Origin: Streptomyces sp. NA04227 | GTDB taxonomy: Bacteria; Actinomycetota; Actinomycetes; Streptomycetales; Streptomycetaceae | Assembly (NCBI RefSeq): GCF_013364195.1 | Contig: NZ_CP054918.1 | Coordinates: 7,553,001 to 7,617,000 of the forward strand | Reading direction: 5' to 3' | DNA length: 64,000 bases | Shown here: piece by piece, positions 5,766 through 14,728 of the stretch | Layout: every line of letters starts with the position of its first letter | Numbering within the stretch: the first letter of the stretch is position 1 | Made by a program: the position numbers and the translations under genes | The notes under the pieces: generated by a model | What the model was told of the DNA's origin: nothing | The model's input: the letters and a program-made list of their open reading frames with translations, nothing else | The model's database searches: none

Positions 5766-8672
5766 TCAGTCCCCGAGGGCCTGTTCCGCCCAGATCGACT
5801 TGCCCTCGGCGGTGTAGCGGGCCCCCCACCGCTGGGCCATCGCGGCGATCAACTGCAGACCCCGGCCACCCTCGTCGGTGAACGAGGCGGTGCGGATGTG
5901 GGGCGTGGTCAGGCTGCCGTCGGAGACCTCGCAGATGAGGGTACGGCTGCGCAGCAGGCGCAGGTCGATGGGGCCGCGGGCATGCCGGACGGCGTTGCCC
6001 ACCAGCTCGCTGACGATGAGCTCCGTGGTGGTCGTGAGCAGGTCGTCCAGGTGCCAGGCGGCGAGCTGTTCCCGGACGTGCTCGCGGGCCCTGCCCGCGG
6101 CCTGCGGCTCGTCCGGCAGTGACCAGTTGGCCACATCGGACGGGGCGAGTCGGCGGGTACGGGCCAGGAGGAGGACGGCGTCGTCGCCCACGGGCCGACG
6201 GCCGGGCAGCAGGCTGGTGGTGACCTGCTCGCACAGCCCGTCCAGGGAGGCCCGCGTCGAGGGCAGCCGGGTGCCGGACAGCGCGGTCGCGAGCTGAGTC
6301 ATCCCGGCGTCGACGTCACGGGAGGACGACTCGACCAGACCGTCGGTGTAGAGCGCGAGCAGGCTCCCGTCCGGGACGTCGCTCGTGACGGTCGAGTAGG
6401 GCGGGGTGCCCGCGCCGAGCGGCGGGTCCGCGGTGTGCTCCAGGAAGACGACGGAGCCGTCGGGGGCGAGCAGCGCCGGTGGCGGGTGGCCGGCCCCGGC
6501 GTGCGTGAAGGTGCCCGCGACCGGGTCGTAGATGCCGTACACACAGGTGGCGAAGGCGTCTTCGCCGAGTTCGGCGACGATGTCACCGAGCCGGGTCAGC
6601 ACCTCGTCCGGCGGCAGTTCGAGCTCGGACAGAGTGCGCGCCGCGGTGCGCAGGCTGCCCATGGTGGCGGCCTGCGGACTGCCGTGCCCCATCACATCGC
6701 CGACCACCAGGGCGACCCGGTCCGCGGAGAGGGCGATCACGTCGTACCAGTCGCCGCCGACCTCGGTGCCGTGTCCGGAGGGCAGGTACTGGACAGCCGT
6801 GGCGACCGACGGGTGGGCGGGCAGGGTCCGCGGCAGCAGCGCACGCTGCAGTTCCTCGGCCTTGGCCGCCGCCTCGTCGTACTGGACGGCCCGGCCCAGC
6901 GCCTGCGCGATGAGTCCGCTCAACTCGGTGAGCAGGGCGCGTTCGTCGTCGTCGAACCGGTGCGGGTGGTCGTACGCGAGCACGCAGGCGCCGACGCGGC
7001 CGGACGCGGTGAGCGGCAGGAACGCCCAGGCGCCCTCGCCGAACCACGCCGCGGCCGAACCCGGGAAGCGCTCGGACAGCTCCTGCGGAGACTCGACGAA
7101 CTCCGGCACGTGCTCACGCACGGTCCGCTCCAACGGGGTCGCCGCACACACGGCGCCGTCGATCCGCTCGACGAGCTTCGCCGGGCGCCCCAAGGAGCCG
7201 AGCACCCGCAGGCGTTCCCCTTCGCGTACGGCCACGAGCAGCCCGGCGGCCGAGAAGTGCGACAGCACGCTGCGGCCCACCGCCTCGACAACGTCCCGCA
7301 CGGTGAGCGCCTCGGCGAGGGAAGCGGTGAGCCCGCGGACTAGCGCGGCACGGGCCGCCGCGCTCTGCTCCGCCCGGGCGCGCTCGGCCTCGTGCAGATG
7401 GCGCTCGGTGATGTCCGTGCCGTAGAGCGTCACCCCCTGCGGTACGGGCACCATCCGCAGCGCGAACCACCGGTCTCCCGGCGGCCAGTGAAAGTCGAAG
7501 CCGGTCGGGCCGCCACCCGCCAGCGCCTTGCGGCAGCGCTCCTCCAGGCCCGGCACCGCACGCAGGGCCGGGAGATCCCACAGCCGCTTGCCGACCAGGT
7601 GCGCGGAGGTGCCGATGAACGCCTCGGCGGCGGCGTTGACGAACTCGATGCGCCAGTCGCCGTCCACCGACAGGAACAGGTCGCTCATGTGCCGAAGCGC
7701 CCGCCCCACGGGTTCCAGTGCCGCATGGCGGGCGGTGGTCTCCTCCACGGTTCCGACCATCCGCAGCGGACGGCCTTCCTCGTCGGCCTGTACGCCCGCC
7801 CGTGCGTGCACCCACGCGTACGGGCCGTCCGCGCAGCGCACGCGGTACTCGACGTCGTACCGGCCCTCGCCGCGGATCGCCGCGTCGGCACGGTGCACCA
7901 CATGGGGCAGGTCGTCCGGGTGGATGAGGTCGGCCCACTCCTCCACCTGGGCGAAGTGGGTACGCGCCAGGCCGAGCCGCTCGGCGAAGCGCGGATCGCT
8001 CCTGAACCGCCGGGTCTCCAGATCCCACTCCCAGGCCCCGACCGCGGAAGGGGCGGACGTATCGCGCAGGGCACCCTCGGATTCCAGCGCCTGGAGCAGG
8101 CCCCGGGGCAGGCCGTCCGGATGGGGTGCGTCGAGCCGGAGCCGCTGGGAGATCCACTGCGCCGTGTCAGTGAGGAACTCCAGCCGCTCGGAGCCGGGCG
8201 CGGCCCCCGGCGGGGTGACGACCGACAGCGCGCCGATGTAGCGGGAGTCCCCCTTCAGTCCGGCGGAGACGATGCCGCAGTCCACCGGTAGCTGGTCGGA
8301 CAGGGGCTCTGCGCCCGGCTGCCGCGGGTCCGTTTCCGGCATCCGAAGAGTGGGCAGCGACACGAGACGGCCACTGCGGACCGCACGCACCGGGGCAACG
8401 TCCACCCGCTCGGAGACGTTCTCCCACTGCTTGATGAAGGCCTCGGGAAGCCCGTTGCTCACCATGAGCCGCAGTCCGCTGCGGTGGGTGGCCGCAACGC
8501 GCAGGTGCGCCATCCCGCCGAGGCCACCGAACTCGGCCGTCACCTGCGCGAGCGCCACCGCCAGGACGTCGAGCGCGCCGCCACCGTCACCCAGGGCGTT
8601 CAGCAGCCGCATACGGGCATGTCGCGTCGAGCCCGGCGTCGTCGCGTCCCCCGTGCTGTGGCTGCTGCTCAC
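5766..8672 (-). CDS. SpoIIE-type PP2C phosphatase with GAF-PAS-PAS-GAF sensors and ATPase domain
   Basis: The protein has 968 residues with a GTG start. Apparent order: GAF (about 25-180), PAS (205-325), PAS (330-440), GAF (450-600), SpoIIE/PP2C phosphatase (about 610-810) and an RsbW-like HATPase_c_2 domain (about 840-960). Phosphatase metal motifs are GGDWYDV, VGDVMGHG and TDGLVESS. The ATPase domain has ELVGNAVRHA and DEGGRGLQLI. By family it switches an anti-sigma/antagonist pair by dephosphorylating an anti-anti-sigma factor, with the C-terminal kinase domain doing the reverse. It has no transmembrane segment. No STAS partner or sigma factor lies beside it. It shares an upstream element (8810-8836) with the paralogue at 11738-13927. 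Confidence 0.92.
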   Translation of the reverse strand: MSSSHSTGDATTPGSTRHARMRLLNALGDGGGALDVLAVALAQVTAEFGGLGGMAHLRVAATHRSGLRLMVSNGLPEAFIKQWENVSERVDVAPVRAVRSGRLVSLPTLRMPETDPRQPGAEPLSDQLPVDCGIVSAGLKGDSRYIGALSVVTPPGAAPGSERLEFLTDTAQWISQRLRLDAPHPDGLPRGLLQALESEGALRDTSAPSAVGAWEWDLETRRFRSDPRFAERLGLARTHFAQVEEWADLIHPDDLPHVVHRADAAIRGEGRYDVEYRVRCADGPYAWVHARAGVQADEEGRPLRMVGTVEETTARHAALEPVGRALRHMSDLFLSVDGDWRIEFVNAAAEAFIGTSAHLVGKRLWDLPALRAVPGLEERCRKALAGGGPTGFDFHWPPGDRWFALRMVPVPQGVTLYGTDITERHLHEAERARAEQSAAARAALVRGLTASLAEALTVRDVVEAVGRSVLSHFSAAGLLVAVREGERLRVLGSLGRPAKLVERIDGAVCAATPLERTVREHVPEFVESPQELSERFPGSAAAWFGEGAWAFLPLTASGRVGACVLAYDHPHRFDDDERALLTELSGLIAQALGRAVQYDEAAAKAEELQRALLPRTLPAHPSVATAVQYLPSGHGTEVGGDWYDVIALSADRVALVVGDVMGHGSPQAATMGSLRTAARTLSELELPPDEVLTRLGDIVAELGEDAFATCVYGIYDPVAGTFTHAGAGHPPPALLAPDGSVVFLEHTADPPLGAGTPPYSTVTSDVPDGSLLALYTDGLVESSSRDVDAGMTQLATALSGTRLPSTRASLDGLCEQVTTSLLPGRRPVGDDAVLLLARTRRLAPSDVANWSLPDEPQAAGRAREHVREQLAAWHLDDLLTTTTELIVSELVGNAVRHARGPIDLRLLRSRTLICEVSDGSLTTPHIRTASFTDEGGRGLQLIAAMAQRWGARYTAEGKSIWAEQALGD

Positions 8673-8809
8673 GGCCTGTCTCCGTCCTGCGGCGGGAACA
8701 GTTCATTCTAGGTGGCGGGTCCGGGGACGGGCCTGGTCGCAGGCGTTGTGACGCCTCCGGGCCCGGAGGATCGGGCCACCCGCGCACAGCTCCCTCCGGG
8801 TGCCTTGTG

Positions 8810-8836
8810 GTGACGGCAGTCACGGACGGTTCCTCA
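8810..8836. promoter_or_regulatory. Palindromic element shared by two PP2C genes (copy 1, possible BldD box)
   Basis: GTGACGGCAGTCAC is a GTGAC-N4-GTCAC palindrome followed by GGACGGTTCC. The block matches 14050-14076 at 24 of 27 positions. It lies about 140 bp upstream of the phosphatase start at 8672. It resembles the published BldD consensus AGTGA-N-TCACC, but the protein that binds it is inferred. Confidence 0.5.
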
Positions 8837-8874
8837 ACTGGTGGGACGCGGCGAGGTCCGACAGCCGACCAAGC

Positions 8875-9414
8875 TCACTGGGCTTCCATGACCTCTCGCG
8901 CGATATCCAGCTCGTGTACCGCGCCGGGGGGCGTCATCACCTGGAGGCGCTTGCCGACATCCCTGAACGTTGTGTCCTCACCATTGGCGGTGTTGACGAC
9001 ATTCAGTAGGTAGGGCTTGCCTTTGGCGGCGATGTGGAGCACCACGGTGTCACGGCCGACTCTGTAGGTGATCTTCACCGTGGGTTTTCCCTGGAAGACC
9101 GCGGCCTCCCGCACATGCGGGCCCTCCAGGTCCCCCTGAGCCGGCACGTAGTCACTCTCCAGCCGAGTCCGTTCGGCTTTCAGAGGGCACGTCTTGAGTA
9201 CAGTCTCGTGGGCTTCGGGACTGCGCCGGATCCAGCGGTCAGCCATGATCTCCACCTTGTGGGGCACCTCCTCGCCGCCCCGCGTGGCTTCCCCCATGCG
9301 CAGAAAGCTCTCGCTGGCTCGCGAATAGAGCCCCGTGGACGTGGCGACGATGTCCATCGTGGCTTTGCCCTTACGTGTGTGCATCTCGCACCCACTGTCG
9401 GCGACAAGCTTCAC
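8875..9414 (-). CDS. Putative lipoprotein-like protein lacking its N-terminus
   Basis: The 179-residue frame ends in a beta-rich pattern (VGRDTVVLHIAAKGKP, then VVNTANGEDTTF) seen in actinobacterial lipoproteins of the LppX/LprG-like or sorting type; no closer family is recognised. The first residues, MKLVADSGCEMHTRKGKA, read like the interior of a domain. There is no signal peptide or lipobox and no ribosome-binding site before GTG 9414. The frame stays open upstream but without any start codon, running into the end of the TetR gene. A 5'-truncated gene left by a rearrangement is the simplest reading; a short cytoplasmic protein is possible. Confidence 0.5.
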   Translation of the reverse strand: MKLVADSGCEMHTRKGKATMDIVATSTGLYSRASESFLRMGEATRGGEEVPHKVEIMADRWIRRSPEAHETVLKTCPLKAERTRLESDYVPAQGDLEGPHVREAAVFQGKPTVKITYRVGRDTVVLHIAAKGKPYLLNVVNTANGEDTTFRDVGKRLQVMTPPGAVHELDIAREVMEAQ

Positions 9415-9445
9415 TGTTGTGAGGTGGACCGGTGGCCGACCTGTC

Positions 9446-10120
9446 CTATCCGGACGCCGCCTCGTTGAGATCGGTCATGAGTTCACTGTCGAGGTGACGC
9501 AGTCCTGCGTAGGCGAACGAGGACGCCAGTTCACCGGCTTTGACGGGGTCCAGTGGGTGAACCAATTGCGCGTGGCGGGCCCCGTGGATGGCGAGGCCGA
9601 CGACCATCGCGGCCAACAATTCGGCGCTCGCTTCCGGCTTTGCCGCTGGATTCCCGCTCAGGACGGTCTGGATCCGTTGTGCCATGCGATGGATGATTTT
9701 TTGCTGGACGGCCTCGCGTGCCTGTGCGCTGTCGACCGAGCTGTGATCGTCGAACAGCAGTCGGAACCCGTGCGGGCGCGTGGCGGCGTAGTCGAAGAAC
9801 GCCCGCATGTCCGTGCGCACTTCCTCGCGAATGGGCAAGTCGGCTGACCGTTGATAGCCGGCGAACAGCCACTGGGTGAGCTTGTCGGCTTCGCGTTGCA
9901 GACATGTCCGGTACAGCTGCTGTTTATTGCCGAAATGGGCATACAGCGTGGGTTTGGTGGATTTGGCGCGAGCGGCGATCGCGACCATGGACGCGCCGCG
10001 GAACCCGCTCTCGGCGAACACCGCACATGCCGTGTCCAGTATCTGATCATCCGACGGTCGCGCCGCCGTGCTGAGCCGCGTGTCCTGGCTTGCGCGGGGG
10101 GTCGCGCGCTGCTGCTTCAT
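9446..10120 (-). CDS. TetR family transcriptional regulator
   Basis: The protein has 224 residues. The helix-turn-helix lies at about residues 25-70 (ILDTACAVFAESGFRGAS, then STKPTLYAHFGNKQQLY). The rest is the ligand/dimer domain, with a C-terminal TetR-type helix set. It is divergent from the serine hydrolase at 10221; the 100-bp gap carries two 16-bp palindromes that are obvious operators. It probably represses itself and the hydrolase. The ligand is unknown. The truncated lipoprotein frame follows only 31 bp downstream. Confidence 0.92.
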   Translation of the reverse strand: MKQQRATPRASQDTRLSTAARPSDDQILDTACAVFAESGFRGASMVAIAARAKSTKPTLYAHFGNKQQLYRTCLQREADKLTQWLFAGYQRSADLPIREEVRTDMRAFFDYAATRPHGFRLLFDDHSSVDSAQAREAVQQKIIHRMAQRIQTVLSGNPAAKPEASAELLAAMVVGLAIHGARHAQLVHPLDPVKAGELASSFAYAGLRHLDSELMTDLNEAASG

Positions 10121-10128
10121 GGCATCAC

Positions 10129-10144
10129 TTTACCGCACGGTAAA
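10129..10144. promoter_or_regulatory. TetR operator 1
   Basis: TTTACCGCACGGTAAA has matching arms TTTACC and GGTAAA around a 4-bp centre, between the divergent tetR and hydrolase genes. The first arm (10129-10134) also fits a -35 for the hydrolase, with TACACC 17 bp downstream at 10152-10157. Confidence 0.8.
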
Positions 10145-10157
10145 GCCGTGCTACACC

Positions 10158-10173
10158 TTTACCGTCAGGTAAA
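10158..10173. promoter_or_regulatory. TetR operator 2
   Basis: TTTACCGTCAGGTAAA has the same arms as operator 1, with centres 29 bp (about three helical turns) apart. It would cover the predicted hydrolase transcription start near 10165. Two dimers could bind the same face of the DNA. Confidence 0.8.
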
Positions 10174-10220
10174 GCGCGGTGCATGACACCGCGCCTGCAA
10201 CGGCATCAAGCGAGGTGGCA

Positions 10221-11981
10221 ATGCGGTCCGTGTATCCCCGATCGCTCGTGTTGAGCATGGTCATCGCACTCGCGGCTGCTGGGGCCGGCGGCGTTCCCGC
10301 TGCCGCCGCGCCAGTGGCAGCACCGTCAGCAATGGCGCCCGCAACCGCGGCGGGCGAACCCAAGCGTTGCGCCCTGCCCTCTGACGGGGCGGCGCCGCGT
10401 GGGGCGACACCGGGCGACGTCGACTTGGATGCTGACAAGCTGCGTGAGGCAGTCCAGTTCGCTGCCGCGCACAACCGGCTGTCGGTACAGGTGTATCGCT
10501 ACAACTGCCTTGTCGCCGGTAGCGTCCTCAATCCGGTAACGGGCAACCTGCCGTGGAACGTTTGGAGTTCCACGAAGAGCGTGGTCTCGATGCTGACCGG
10601 CATCGCCCACAGTCAGGGCAAAATAGAGCTGGACGCCCCGATCGGGAAGTATCTGCCCACCGGGCCGGGTTGGGGCGATGCCGCGCACCGGGCGATCACG
10701 GTGCGGCAACTGCTGACTCAGACCTCCGGGCTCAAGCAGTCCATCGTTTCGGAAGCCGCCCTGAGCGCTGCGGGCTTGGATGCCAGTGTGCCCAAACAGG
10801 CCCTGGCGCTGCCTCTCGAGCATGAGCCCGGAACCTACTTCGCCTATGGCCAGCGCACGGTCGACCTGCTGGCCCACGTCGTAGAACGTGCCGTGGGCCA
10901 GGACCTGCAAACGTACGCCCAGGACACTCTGTTCGGGCCTTTGGGCATCTCCCGCTCGGACTACTTCTGGCTGCGTGACCGCTCCGGGAACACCTACGGG
11001 TTCGCGAACCTCTACCTCAAGCCCAACGACTTCGCGCGGCTCGGGCTGCTGATGCTCAACAACGGGAACTGGCGCGGTGAGCAGTTGATCTCACCGAGCT
11101 ACATAGCCGAGGCCACGACACCGTCGAAGACCAACGCCTGCCACGGCTATCTGCTCTGGCTCAACCACACCCCGTGCATCGGACCGTCCCTGCCGTCGCG
11201 CCACGTCTACCCGCAAGCGCCACTGAGACCGCTGCCCTCGGATGCCTACGCGATGGTCGGCTTCCTGCATCAGAACAACTTCATCGTGCCCAGCCTGAAC
11301 CTGGTCGTTTCCTGGACCGGCGTGGCGGGCGACCATTCCCTCGACCCCGCCACCGCCCTCTCGATCAGCCCGAACAGCGAGCTCTACCACGGTTTCTTCC
11401 GGCGCCTCGCCGAGGCCTTCACCGACGTGGACCTGCCCGACCCGGGCCCGTATCAGCCCGAGTACAACTTCGACTTCCAGCCCGAACAGTTCGCCGACCC
11501 TCAGCTGCTGCTCGGCGCCCTCGGCATCGGTCCGGACGCCCCTGCCAACTGCAACGTCCTGGTCTGCGATGGGACCATCCCGCTACAGGGACTCGCGCAG
11601 AACGCCGAAGCCATCACCCGCTCTCTGCTCACGGGTCTCCAGCGGCAACTCGCGGAGTCGCACAGGGGGCCGCTGCACCGACCGGCGGCTCCCTGCGCCG
11701 GCGAAAGACTGCCTGGCTACGGGACTTCAGGGTGCCGTCACCGGCCAGGCCCGGGGATCACGCCGACCGGGAGGGGCTGTTCGGCCCAGATGACCTTTCC
11801 CTCGCGGCTGTGCCGCGCGCCCCAACGTTCGGCGAGCTGGGCCACCAGCAGCAGGCCGCGGCCGCCCTCGTCGAAGGTGCGGGCCCGGCGCAGGTGCGGG
11901 GCGGTGCTGCTGGCGTCGGAGACTTCGCAGGTCAGCGTGGATTGGAGAATCATCCGCAGTTGGATGGGGCTCTTGCCGTAG
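10221..11981 (+). CDS. Secreted serine hydrolase, class C beta-lactamase family, with aberrant C-terminal extension
   Basis: The frame codes for 586 residues. A signal peptide is followed by an Ala-rich stretch and then a class C beta-lactamase/esterase domain. The SxxK motif is SSTK with Ser116, and the Tyr motif appears as FAYGQRT (Y-x-Q instead of Y-x-N). LLTQTSGLK and MLNNGNWRGEQLIS are typical of the family, which includes esterases and D-aminopeptidases. ATG 10221 follows GAGG; 14 more codons upstream lack a site. From about residue 485 the reading becomes Arg/Pro/Ser-rich and, from 11738, is antisense to the phosphatase gene. The true end has therefore probably been lost, by a frameshift or a junction near 11660. 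It is controlled by the divergent TetR. Confidence 0.82.
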   Translation: MRSVYPRSLVLSMVIALAAAGAGGVPAAAAPVAAPSAMAPATAAGEPKRCALPSDGAAPRGATPGDVDLDADKLREAVQFAAAHNRLSVQVYRYNCLVAGSVLNPVTGNLPWNVWSSTKSVVSMLTGIAHSQGKIELDAPIGKYLPTGPGWGDAAHRAITVRQLLTQTSGLKQSIVSEAALSAAGLDASVPKQALALPLEHEPGTYFAYGQRTVDLLAHVVERAVGQDLQTYAQDTLFGPLGISRSDYFWLRDRSGNTYGFANLYLKPNDFARLGLLMLNNGNWRGEQLISPSYIAEATTPSKTNACHGYLLWLNHTPCIGPSLPSRHVYPQAPLRPLPSDAYAMVGFLHQNNFIVPSLNLVVSWTGVAGDHSLDPATALSISPNSELYHGFFRRLAEAFTDVDLPDPGPYQPEYNFDFQPEQFADPQLLLGALGIGPDAPANCNVLVCDGTIPLQGLAQNAEAITRSLLTGLQRQLAESHRGPLHRPAAPCAGERLPGYGTSGCRHRPGPGITPTGRGCSAQMTFPSRLCRAPQRSASWATSSRPRPPSSKVRARRRCGAVLLASETSQVSVDWRIIRSWMGLLP

Positions 11982-13927
11982 CGGATCGCGTTCGTCACCA
12001 GTTCGCTGACCATGAGCTCCGTGGTGAAGGAGAGCTCCTCCAGTCCCCAGGCCGCCAGTCGGCCGGAGGCGTCGCTGCGCGCCTGCGAGACCACTGCGGG
12101 GTCGGAGGGCAGTTCCCATGAAGCGACGTGATCGGCGTCCAGCGCCCGGGTGCGGGCCACCAGAAGGGCGACGTCATCCGCGGGGCGGGCGGGAAGCAGC
12201 GCGGCGAGCAGGTTGTCGCAGGTCTCCTCCAGTGACGCCGAAGCTCGGGCGAGGACGTTACGCAGGAGTGTGCGTGCGGCGTCCACGTCGCGGCCGGGGC
12301 CTTCGGTGAGGCCGTCGGTGTACAAGGCCAGAAGGCTGCCCTCCGGCAGCTTGAACTGGGCGGTCTCGAACGGCAGCCCTCCCAGGCCCAGTGGCGGGCC
12401 GATCGGCAGCTCCGGAAAGTCGACCACGCCCGAGGCCGGGGCATCACCGTCGGCGGCCAAGGGGGTCACGACCGCCGGCAGCAGGTGCCCGGCGCTGGCC
12501 AGGGAGCACAGGCGGGAGACAGGGTCGTAGACCGCGTACAGGCAGGTGGCACTGATCTCGTCCGCGCCCCGGTTCTCCTCGCGCTGCAGGCGGATGACCA
12601 CGTCGTCCAGGTGGGTGAGCAGTTCGTCGGGCATCAGGTCGATGTCGGCGAAGGCGCGCACGGCCGTCCGCAGTCGGCCCATGGTGGCCGAGGCGTGCAG
12701 GCCGCGGCCGACCACGTCGCCGATGACGAGGGCGACACGGGCTCCGGAGAGCGGAATCACGTCGTACCAGTCGCCGCCCACGCCCGCGCGGCCCCCGGAG
12801 GGCAGGTAGCGGGCGGCCGTCTCGACGGCGGACTGTTCCGGTGCCCGCTGGGGGAGCAGGCTGCGCTGGAGGGTGAGCGCGGTGGTCCGCTCATGGGTGT
12901 AGCGGCGAGCGTTGTCGATGTAGACAGCGGCCCTGGAGGCGATTTCCTGGGCCAGCAGAAGATCATCGTCGTCGAAAGGGTCAGCCGTTCGGTGGCGGTA
13001 GAAAAGGGCCAGGCCCAGGGGGTTTCCGCGGGCCCACAGCGGCACCAGCAGCATCGAGTGGATGCCGAAGGTACGCACGGCACGACTGTGGTCCTCGGAG
13101 TCCGCCAGCCACGCGGGCAGGTCAACGGCCGTGAGGCCGTAACGGAGGGGCTCTCCGGTGAGCAGGGCGCGCACCGGATCCGTGCCCTCGGGGTAGGTGT
13201 GCCTCCGCCCGGTGGAGACCGCCGAGTCGGGGCAGCCGTCCAGGACGGACCGCTGGGCGATCCGGCGCAGTGCCGGCGGACTTCCTGACAGGTCGAGGCC
13301 CTCTTCGTGGAGCGCGGAGTCGAGCAGGTCGACGGTGACGAGGTCGGCGACGTGGTCGGTACCGACTTCCGTCAGTTCCTCGGCGGTGCGGGTGATGTCG
13401 AGAGTGGTGCCGATCCGCTTGCCGGCCTCGTTGATCGCGATCAGACGCCGCTGCAACCAACGGTCGCGTTCCTCCTGGTACGCCGTGGCGGCCTGCTCCG
13501 CGGTGCGATCCACGTATTCAAAAGCCACCGTGTTCAGCGCGAGCGCCGCCGCGTGGACCAGTTGCGTGTCCTCGGTGAGGCCGTCCGCCTCCTCGTACAG
13601 CCGCTGCAGCAGACCGGCATGGGCGAGCCGGTAGGAGCGCAAGAGGTCACGGATGGGCACTCCGTGCCGAGCCAGTCGTCGCGCGACCTCAACGGCGGCC
13701 GGTGGGGCCTTGACCTCGGTCTCCCCGAGGCCGTGTTCAAGGATGTCCAGAAAGGCCGTCACATGTTCGGACGCAGTCGTCGGCGCCAGCGTGGCGATGT
13801 CCCGGTGGTCCCACAGCTCGGGAAGCTCGATACGGAGACGCTGCTGCAGTACGTCAGCCAGCTGGTCGGCTCGGGGCCTGAGCCCTCGAGCGAGATCGCA
13901 CAGAAAGGTCTCCACGGAGGTTCCCAC
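11738..13927 (-). CDS. SpoIIE-type PP2C phosphatase with helical N-terminal, GAF and ATPase domains
   Basis: The protein has 729 residues, starting at GTG 13927. Residues 1-150 form a helical sensor region resembling the N-terminal part of PucR/CdaR-type regulators (LLRSYRLAHAGLLQRLYEEA). They are followed by GAF (about 165-345), PP2C/SpoIIE (about 360-575: GGDWYDVIPLSG, VGRGLHASATMG, TDGLTEGPG) and an RsbW-like ATPase (about 600-715: ELVTNAIRYG, DEGGRGLLLV). The glycine of VGDVxGHG is kept but the following His is Arg (VGRGLH). The gene is the convergent neighbour of the serine hydrolase, whose frame overlaps its last 244 bp. It shares an upstream palindromic block with the phosphatase at 5766-8672. 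Confidence 0.92.
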   Translation of the reverse strand: MGTSVETFLCDLARGLRPRADQLADVLQQRLRIELPELWDHRDIATLAPTTASEHVTAFLDILEHGLGETEVKAPPAAVEVARRLARHGVPIRDLLRSYRLAHAGLLQRLYEEADGLTEDTQLVHAAALALNTVAFEYVDRTAEQAATAYQEERDRWLQRRLIAINEAGKRIGTTLDITRTAEELTEVGTDHVADLVTVDLLDSALHEEGLDLSGSPPALRRIAQRSVLDGCPDSAVSTGRRHTYPEGTDPVRALLTGEPLRYGLTAVDLPAWLADSEDHSRAVRTFGIHSMLLVPLWARGNPLGLALFYRHRTADPFDDDDLLLAQEIASRAAVYIDNARRYTHERTTALTLQRSLLPQRAPEQSAVETAARYLPSGGRAGVGGDWYDVIPLSGARVALVIGDVVGRGLHASATMGRLRTAVRAFADIDLMPDELLTHLDDVVIRLQREENRGADEISATCLYAVYDPVSRLCSLASAGHLLPAVVTPLAADGDAPASGVVDFPELPIGPPLGLGGLPFETAQFKLPEGSLLALYTDGLTEGPGRDVDAARTLLRNVLARASASLEETCDNLLAALLPARPADDVALLVARTRALDADHVASWELPSDPAVVSQARSDASGRLAAWGLEELSFTTELMVSELVTNAIRYGKSPIQLRMILQSTLTCEVSDASSTAPHLRRARTFDEGGRGLLLVAQLAERWGARHSREGKVIWAEQPLPVGVIPGPGR

Positions 13928-14299
13928 AACAAGAATGTACGACCGAACCCATGGAACTGTTCTGATGACGTTCTGTGAGCGACGTCTGTTCGGCCGTGGT
14001 CGGACATGTAGCGAAGATGGCAGGAACTGTCCCGCTTCCGACTGTCGTAGTGACGGTAGTCACGGACAGTTCCCCAGGGGTGTTGCGTACGCTGGTGGGG
14101 CCGTTTCGACGGTCGGAGGGGTTGGCGCACCGCACCCTCTCGGACCGCCGCGGCGGACGTCAGGAAAGTCGGCAAGTGGTCGGCGCGGATTCTGCGGAAC
14201 CCGGCGACGGCTGCCCGTACTTGCGACGCGCTGTAGGGTGGAAAACAGCCCTTGACCTGCAAGAACGCAGGCAGGGAGCCTAGATCCGGGAGTGCCTCG
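13928..14299. other. Intergenic region between PP2C gene and panD
   Basis: These 372 bp contain the palindromic block at 14050-14076 and a small inverted repeat CCTGC/GCAGG just before panD (14257-14272). No convincing coding frame was seen. Confidence 0.5.
14050..14076. promoter_or_regulatory. Palindromic element shared by two PP2C genes (copy 2, possible BldD box)
   Basis: AGTGACGGTAGTCACG (14049-14064) is palindromic and is followed by GACAGTTCCCCA. It is 123 bp upstream of the phosphatase start at 13927, nearly the same distance as copy 1 from its gene. It fits the BldD consensus better than copy 1 because the flanking A is present. Confidence 0.5.
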
Positions 14300-14728
14300 A
14301 TGCTGCGCACCATGTTCAAGTCCAAGATCCACCGTGCCACGGTGACCCAGGCCGACCTGCACTACGTCGGCTCGGTCACGATAGACGCCGACCTGCTCGA
14401 CGCCGCCGATCTGCTGCCCGGCGAGCTGGTCCACATCGTCGACATCACCAACGGCGCCCGACTGGAGACGTACGTCATCGAGGGCGAGCGCGGTTCCGGT
14501 GTCATCGGGATCAACGGTGCCGCCGCACATCTCGTGCACCCGGGCGACCTTGTGATCATCATCAGTTACGCTCAGGTCGAGGACGCCGAGGCCAGGACCA
14601 TGCGGCCCAGCGTCGTCCACGTGGATCAGGACAACCGGATCGTCTCGCTCGGCGCCGACCCGTCCGAGCCGGTCCCGGGCAGCGACACCCGGCGCAGCCC
14701 CCAGGCGATGGCGGCGGCCGGCGTCTGA
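14300..14728 (+). CDS. panD: Aspartate 1-decarboxylase
   Basis: The protein has 142 residues, a normal family length. The self-cleavage site is Gly24-Ser25 in YVGSVTID; Ser25 becomes the pyruvoyl group. Lys9 in [12 protein letters not shown], Tyr58-region residues and GINGAAAHL are conserved. It makes beta-alanine from L-aspartate for pantothenate and CoA synthesis in the cytoplasm. ATG 14300 follows GGGAG with a 7-nt gap; an upstream in-frame ATG at 14252 has no such site. The other pan genes are not adjacent. The identification is secure. Confidence 0.97.
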   Translation: MLRTMFKSKIHRATVTQADLHYVGSVTIDADLLDAADLLPGELVHIVDITNGARLETYVIEGERGSGVIGINGAAAHLVHPGDLVIIISYAQVEDAEARTMRPSVVHVDQDNRIVSLGADPSEPVPGSDTRRSPQAMAAAGV

